Source: an uncultured Anaerosacchariphilus sp. (lineage in GTDB: Bacteria; Bacillota; Clostridia; Lachnospirales; Lachnospiraceae). From it: a DNA stretch of 10,464 nt. The stretch lies in NCBI GenBank assembly GCA_934402125.1, contig CAKRTY010000031.1:1-10464 (forward strand), in the 5' to 3' direction. Below are positions 7,242-10,464 of the stretch, piece after piece. How positions within the stretch are numbered: position 1 is the stretch's first letter; each line of letters opens with the position of its first letter. Both the position numbers and the translations under genes were made by a program. The notes under the pieces are model-generated. The model did not search any database. It saw nothing but the letters and a program-made list of their open reading frames with translations, and was not told where the DNA came from.

Positions 7242-8171
7242 TTACTGTTCTCTGGAATCCTTGCCAACCTTGCGTACTGCCCGCTCCTTCAGCGCCTGTG
7301 CTCGGGATTTCATGTTCGGGTACGCGTTCATGGTACGTCTGGTAAATACGTTGCCCATGCCCTTCAGGCGTTCAAATCGCTTCTGGGCTGCGCTGATACG
7401 CTCTGCCAGCTCTGCCCTTCTGTTCTCCTGACGGCTTCTCAGCTCATCCGGCGTCTCACCGGCAAAGGCAACCATGGCATTGACCCGTTCCTCAAGCCGG
7501 TGCTTAAGCTCCGGCACGTACTCATTCAGACGATAATGCGCCAGACGGCCCTTCAGCTCCTCTGTACTCTCATACAGCCTGCTATTCTGGATATATTCGT
7601 AAAGCTCGTCCATAACCGCGTCCATATTCCGCAGCTTCTCGCCAATCTGCATAGCGTTCATATAGGACATGCCGAAATCCACCGCATAGACCAGGGTCGC
7701 GATCCGCACCAGAAGCTCTCCGGTGGCCACGCTGTACAGCGCCACAATCCGCTCCACAAAGGGCTGGAATACATAAAAGAGAATCACGGAAAAAGCGCCC
7801 CAGCCTAAGGAGGCTCCCAGGCAAATCCGCCCCTGGAAATTGTATTTGTTCTTACTGTAATCCCACCAGCTGGTATGGAAGAGCGTTTCCATCAGCACCG
7901 CCGTAGCATATTCCAGAATCGTCGGTACAATCACTCCGCCCAGATACAACAGGATGATATTTCCGGAAATCGGTTTCAGAATCAGATAGACGATCACAGC
8001 GCCAAACCCGTAGATGGTACAGACCGGACCGGTGACAAAACCACGGTTGACCAGCTTTTTTTCTTTGAATGATACATAAGAGCTTTCCCAGAGCCACCCC
8101 AGAAAGCTGTAAATGTAAAACCAGTTGATAATATGGTATATATCTGTTCCGGCAATCTGTATCTCCCACAT
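7242..8171 (-). CDS. Conserved membrane protein, PF06541 family (putative ABC transporter type IV, CmpB-like)
   Basis: The 309-residue product has about five membrane segments in its first 170 residues (near 15-32, 46-66, 71-95, 116-137 and 143-170). Family-typical motifs are NRGFVTGPVCTIYGFGAV (42-59) and WWDYSKNKYNFQGRICLG (102-119). The remaining ~140 residues are charged, helical and probably cytoplasmic, with coiled-coil character around 245-272. Pfam names the family as a putative ABC-transporter, but no ATPase or binding protein is nearby and the sequence itself gives no sign of transport, so the biochemical role is unknown. The ATG has AGGAG about 10 bases upstream. The gene follows the terminator after the S1 gene and is the first of a probable run through rnfCD and ruvAB. 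I saw no clear promoter in front of it. Confidence 0.82.
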   Translation of the reverse strand: MWEIQIAGTDIYHIINWFYIYSFLGWLWESSYVSFKEKKLVNRGFVTGPVCTIYGFGAVIVYLILKPISGNIILLYLGGVIVPTILEYATAVLMETLFHTSWWDYSKNKYNFQGRICLGASLGWGAFSVILFYVFQPFVERIVALYSVATGELLVRIATLVYAVDFGMSYMNAMQIGEKLRNMDAVMDELYEYIQNSRLYESTEELKGRLAHYRLNEYVPELKHRLEERVNAMVAFAGETPDELRSRQENRRAELAERISAAQKRFERLKGMGNVFTRRTMNAYPNMKSRAQALKERAVRKVGKDSREQ

Positions 8172-8200
8172 GCTGTTTTCTCTCCTGTAAATGTTCCCGG

Positions 8201-8239
8201 AAAAGACACGAGGACACGCACGCCCAAGTGCCTGTCCTC
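8201..8239 (-). terminator. Probable intrinsic terminator after the S1 gene
   Basis: On the minus strand a 12-bp stem with one G-G mismatch (arms 8228-8239 and 8210-8221) closes a 6-base loop, and the downstream sequence GTGTCTTTT gives a short T-run. It lies 32 bases after the S1 stop and before the next gene's ribosome binding site, where a terminator for cmk-ispH-S1 is expected. The short T-run suggests incomplete termination. Confidence 0.58.
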
Positions 8240-8271
8240 CCGTCTGTGTATATCCGTTTTTAATTCAATGC

Positions 8272-9381
8272 TTACTCTTCCTCAGCAGCTACTGCGTCGA
8301 TGTCTACGTCCTCAACATCTCCTGCATTGTCATTGCTCTGCAGAGCCTTCATGCTCAGGGAAATCTTCTTATCCTCGCCGTTGAAATCTACAACCTTTGC
8401 TTCGATCTCCTGACCGATGCTCAGTACGTCAGACGGCTTCTCCACATGCTCTCTGGAAATCTGGGATACGTGAAGCAGTGCGTCCACGCCCGGCTCCAGC
8501 TCTACGAATGCGCCGAAATCTGTCATTCTTGCTACCTTACCGGTAACTACGTTGCCTACTGCATACTTGTCTGCAGCGTACAGCCACGGATTCTGATCCT
8601 CGAACTTCAGGCTCAGGGCGATCTTGGTGTCACGGATATCCTTAATCAGGACATTGAGCTTCTCGCCAACCTTGAATACCTTCTTTGGGTTCTCTACGCG
8701 TCCCCAGGACATCTCAGAGATATGAAGCAGACCGTCTGCTCCGCCCAGATCTACGAATGCGCCGAAATCGGTTACGTTCTTAACAACACCCTCTACCACA
8801 TCGCCTACATGGATGCGCTCGAAGAGCTCTTTCTGCTTCTCTGCCTTCTCAGCAACGATCAGCTGCTTGCGGTTGCCGATGATACGGCCGCGGCGCGGAT
8901 TGAACTCTGTAATTACGAAGCTGATCTCCTGGCCTTCATACTTAGCCAGATTCTTCTCATAGGTATCAGATACCAGGCTTGCCGGGATAAATACTCTGGA
9001 CTCATCTACAACAACGCTTAAGCCGCCGTCCAGAACCTGGGTAACCGGTGCGGTCAGAACTTCCTCGTTCTCGAAAGCCTCTTTCAGACGCTTGCTGCCC
9101 TTCTCTGCTGCCAGACGCTTGTAGGTCAGGAGAACCTGTCCCTCGCCGTCATTTACCTTCAGAACCTTAACTTCCATTGTATCGCCTACATGGATCACTG
9201 TGGTCAGGTCTACCGGGCTGTTGCTGTACTCGCTCTTGGTCAGGATACCGTCGGATTTGTAGCCAATGTTCAAAATGGCTTCATCTTCTTTGACATCAAT
9301 CACAGTGCCTTCGACAACCTCTCCGTTTCTTATTGTTTTCAGTGAACCTTCAAGCATTTGTTCAAAACTTAATTCTGACAT
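8272..9381 (-). CDS. rpsA: 30S ribosomal protein S1-like RNA-binding protein, four S1 domains
   Basis: The 369-residue protein contains four S1 (OB-fold) domains, near residues 19-88, 106-174, 190-258 and 276-344. The last two carry the clearest motif (VTDFGAFVDLGGADGLLHIS and MTDFGAFVELEPGVDALLHVS). It ends in an acidic tail (about 355-369). S1 proteins bind single-stranded mRNA on the 30S subunit or act as free RNA binders. Four domains, rather than the six of E. coli, is usual in Firmicutes, and the exact ribosomal role there is less certain. The ATG at 9381 was chosen because GAGGAGG (9391-9397) sits 9 bases upstream; an in-frame TTG at 9399 would overlap that site. The first 20 bases overlap the end of ispH in another frame. 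Many Clostridia instead encode IspH and S1 as one fused protein. Confidence 0.93.
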   Translation of the reverse strand: MSELSFEQMLEGSLKTIRNGEVVEGTVIDVKEDEAILNIGYKSDGILTKSEYSNSPVDLTTVIHVGDTMEVKVLKVNDGEGQVLLTYKRLAAEKGSKRLKEAFENEEVLTAPVTQVLDGGLSVVVDESRVFIPASLVSDTYEKNLAKYEGQEISFVITEFNPRRGRIIGNRKQLIVAEKAEKQKELFERIHVGDVVEGVVKNVTDFGAFVDLGGADGLLHISEMSWGRVENPKKVFKVGEKLNVLIKDIRDTKIALSLKFEDQNPWLYAADKYAVGNVVTGKVARMTDFGAFVELEPGVDALLHVSQISREHVEKPSDVLSIGQEIEAKVVDFNGEDKKISLSMKALQSNDNAGDVEDVDIDAVAAEEE

Positions 9382-10213
9382 GTTTTTGAACCTCCTCAAT
9401 AATTTTGTTTGGGGTAGAAGCCCCTGCTGTAATACCTACGCAACGGATGGACTGCGATGTCTTCAAATCCAAATCATCAAGTGACTGTATATAGTAAGTA
9501 TTTTCACATTCTTTTTTACATATTTCAAATAGCTTCTGTGTGTTGGAGCTGTGACGTCCCCCGATCACAATCATTGCATCTACATCGGCTGCAATTTCCC
9601 GGGCTTCCGTCTGCCGCTCCTCTGTTGCACTACAGATCGTATTTAAAACAATTATATCATAACCCTTTTTTGAAATAATTTCAACTATATCTTCAAATTT
9701 ATTGTAATTAAATGTCGTCTGGGATACGATACACAGCTTTTCACCCGCCGGAATCCTGAGGTTTTCCGCCTCTTCCGGGGATTCCACCACATAAGAGGGC
9801 GCTTGACACCAGCCCCGGATTCCTTCCACTTCCGGGTGCTTCGCATTTCCGATAATCAGGATACGCCGGCCGTTGGCCTCCTCCTTCTGGGCAATCCGGT
9901 GAATCTTTTTGACGAAGGGACAGGTGGCGTCCACCAGATTTACTCCCTGCCGCTCCAGCAGATCATAGACTTCCTTTCCCACTCCATGGGCCCGGATAAT
10001 CACGGTACCTCCGGTCAGCTCCTTCAGCTCCTCCAGCGAATTCAGGACGCGGACGCCCTTTTTCTCCAGCTCCTGCACCACCATCTCATTGTGTACGATG
10101 GGGCCATAGGTGTAAATAGGGCCTTTTTCCTTCTCTATCTGCCCGTATACCGTATCCACCGCCCGACGCACGCCGAAGCAGAACCCGGCCGTCTTCGCAA
10201 GCCTTACTTCCAT
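9362..10213 (-). CDS. ispH: 4-hydroxy-3-methylbut-2-enyl diphosphate reductase (IspH/LytB)
   Basis: The 283-residue product is a complete IspH. The iron-sulfur ligands are C12 (GFCFGVRRAV), C98 (DATCPF) and C194 (NTICSATEERQ). Substrate-binding residues include H41 (GPIVHN), H76 (RAHG), H126 and E128 (KHPEVEG), and the GASTP motif (264-268). The enzyme reduces HMBPP to IPP and DMAPP, the last step of the MEP pathway, in the cytoplasm. The ATG follows AGGAGG by 5 bases and lies 11 bases after the cmk stop. The 3' end overlaps the S1 gene by 20 bases. Composition changes sharply inside the gene: the first ~165 codons are about 57% GC by hand count in 9721-9960, and the rest about 37%, with ATA, TTA and AAA codons frequent. 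The protein shows no damage from this. Confidence 0.97.
   Translation of the reverse strand: MEVRLAKTAGFCFGVRRAVDTVYGQIEKEKGPIYTYGPIVHNEMVVQELEKKGVRVLNSLEELKELTGGTVIIRAHGVGKEVYDLLERQGVNLVDATCPFVKKIHRIAQKEEANGRRILIIGNAKHPEVEGIRGWCQAPSYVVESPEEAENLRIPAGEKLCIVSQTTFNYNKFEDIVEIISKKGYDIIVLNTICSATEERQTEAREIAADVDAMIVIGGRHSSNTQKLFEICKKECENTYYIQSLDDLDLKTSQSIRCVGITAGASTPNKIIEEVQKHVRIKF
9391..9397 (-). promoter_or_regulatory. Strong ribosome binding site for the S1 gene, inside ispH
   Basis: GAGGAGG on the minus strand lies 9 bases before the ATG at 9381, within the last codons of ispH. It fixes the S1 start and shows that S1 is translated independently rather than as an IspH fusion. Confidence 0.85.
9651..9684 (-). 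promoter_or_regulatory. Candidate sigma-A promoter inside ispH, reading toward the S1 gene
   Basis: On the minus strand TTGAAA (9679-9684) is followed after exactly 17 bases by TATGAT (9656-9661), each one base from consensus. Overlapping it, TGA-TATAAT (TATAAT at 9651-9656) is a perfect extended -10. A transcript would start about 265 bases before the S1 start codon and carry the end of ispH as leader. E. coli rpsA likewise has promoters within the upstream cmk gene. The site lies in an AT-rich stretch, so chance matches are more likely than elsewhere. Confidence 0.5.
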
Positions 10214-10224
10214 ATGCGCCTCCT

Positions 10225-10464
10225 CTAGCGGATCAGGGCGGTAATCGCCTCAATCACCTCTTCGATGGTCATATCAGAGGAATCCACGTAAACCGCATCC
10301 TCTGCCTGACGAAGGGGCGCAAATTCCCGCTCCATATCCCGCTTGTCACGTTCGATGATGTCGGCTTCTATGGCTGCCAGATCGCAGTTTTCCCCCTTTT
10401 CCTTCAGCTCATCAAAGCGGCGTTTGGCGCGACAGGCGCTGGACGCGGTCAGATAGACCTTCAC
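10225..10464 (-). CDS. cmk: Cytidylate (CMP) kinase, C-terminal 79 residues (5' end outside window)
   Basis: The visible part contains KVYLTASSACRAKRRFDELK, then IIERDKRDMEREFAPLRQAE and DAVYVDSSDMTIEEV. This is the C-terminal lid and core region of Cmk, with the RDxxDxxRxxxPL arginines that bind nucleotide phosphates. Cmk phosphorylates CMP and dCMP with ATP in the cytoplasm. The Walker A loop lies beyond the right edge. The first codon at the edge happens to be GTG but is internal, not a start, because the family is about 220 residues long. The TAG stop sits directly before the ispH ribosome binding site (CTAGAGGAGG). cmk-ispH-S1 is a familiar gene order in Clostridia. Confidence 0.94.
   Translation of the reverse strand: MKVYLTASSACRAKRRFDELKEKGENCDLAAIEADIIERDKRDMEREFAPLRQAEDAVYVDSSDMTIEEVIEAITALIR

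Noticed and set aside
5759..7345. 528-codon open frame on the plus strand across rnfD and rnfC
   Set aside because: It lies opposite two clearly recognisable genes, has no recognisable domain, and its composition (rich in His, Arg, Gln, Leu) is typical of antisense shadows in GC-biased coding DNA.
9375..9399. Programmed frameshift joining IspH to S1
   Set aside because: A run of five A bases is present, but reaching the S1 frame would need a +1 shift, whereas such A-runs favour -1. S1 also has its own strong ribosome binding site and ATG.

Overview
All genes in this window lie on the minus strand, so transcription runs from the right end to the left. The gene content suggests a Lachnospiraceae-type Clostridia (Firmicutes): cmk-ispH-S1 in a row, ruvAB followed by zapA and a long U32 peptidase, strong AGGAGG-type ribosome binding sites, and roughly 55% GC in most hand-counted segments. 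The species cannot be named from the sequence.

Right block (about 8200-10464): the 3' end of cmk (CMP kinase), ispH (last enzyme of the MEP isoprenoid pathway) and a four-domain S1 RNA-binding protein, tightly packed. ispH and the S1 gene overlap by 20 bases in different frames. An internal promoter candidate lies inside ispH. An imperfect hairpin with a short T-run after the S1 gene probably ends this unit.

Middle block (about 4300-8171): a membrane protein of the PF06541 family (named 'ABC_trans_CmpB', though no ATPase is nearby), then rnfC and rnfD, whose products resemble two subunits of the Rnf ion-pumping ferredoxin:NAD+ oxidoreductase. rnfG, rnfE, rnfA and rnfB, which normally accompany them, are absent. 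rnfD instead overlaps ruvA by an ATGA start/stop junction, and ruvB follows. Redox genes and Holliday-junction migration genes therefore appear to share one transcript.

Left block (1-3280): zapA (FtsZ-ring regulator), with its own promoter candidate overlapping the ruvB stop codon, then a 739-residue U32-family protein probably involved in RNA modification, then the first 189 codons of an FtsW/RodA-family glycosyltransferase that runs off the left edge. Recombination, division and cell-wall functions are thus adjacent.

The points most worth a second look are the rnfCD pair without its partners, the loss of the usual flavin-attachment motif in RnfD, and a sharply bounded AT-rich block of about 480 bp across the ispH/S1 junction. 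No RNA genes, CRISPR arrays, insertion sequences or plus-strand genes were found. No gene-free stretch exceeds about 100 bases.
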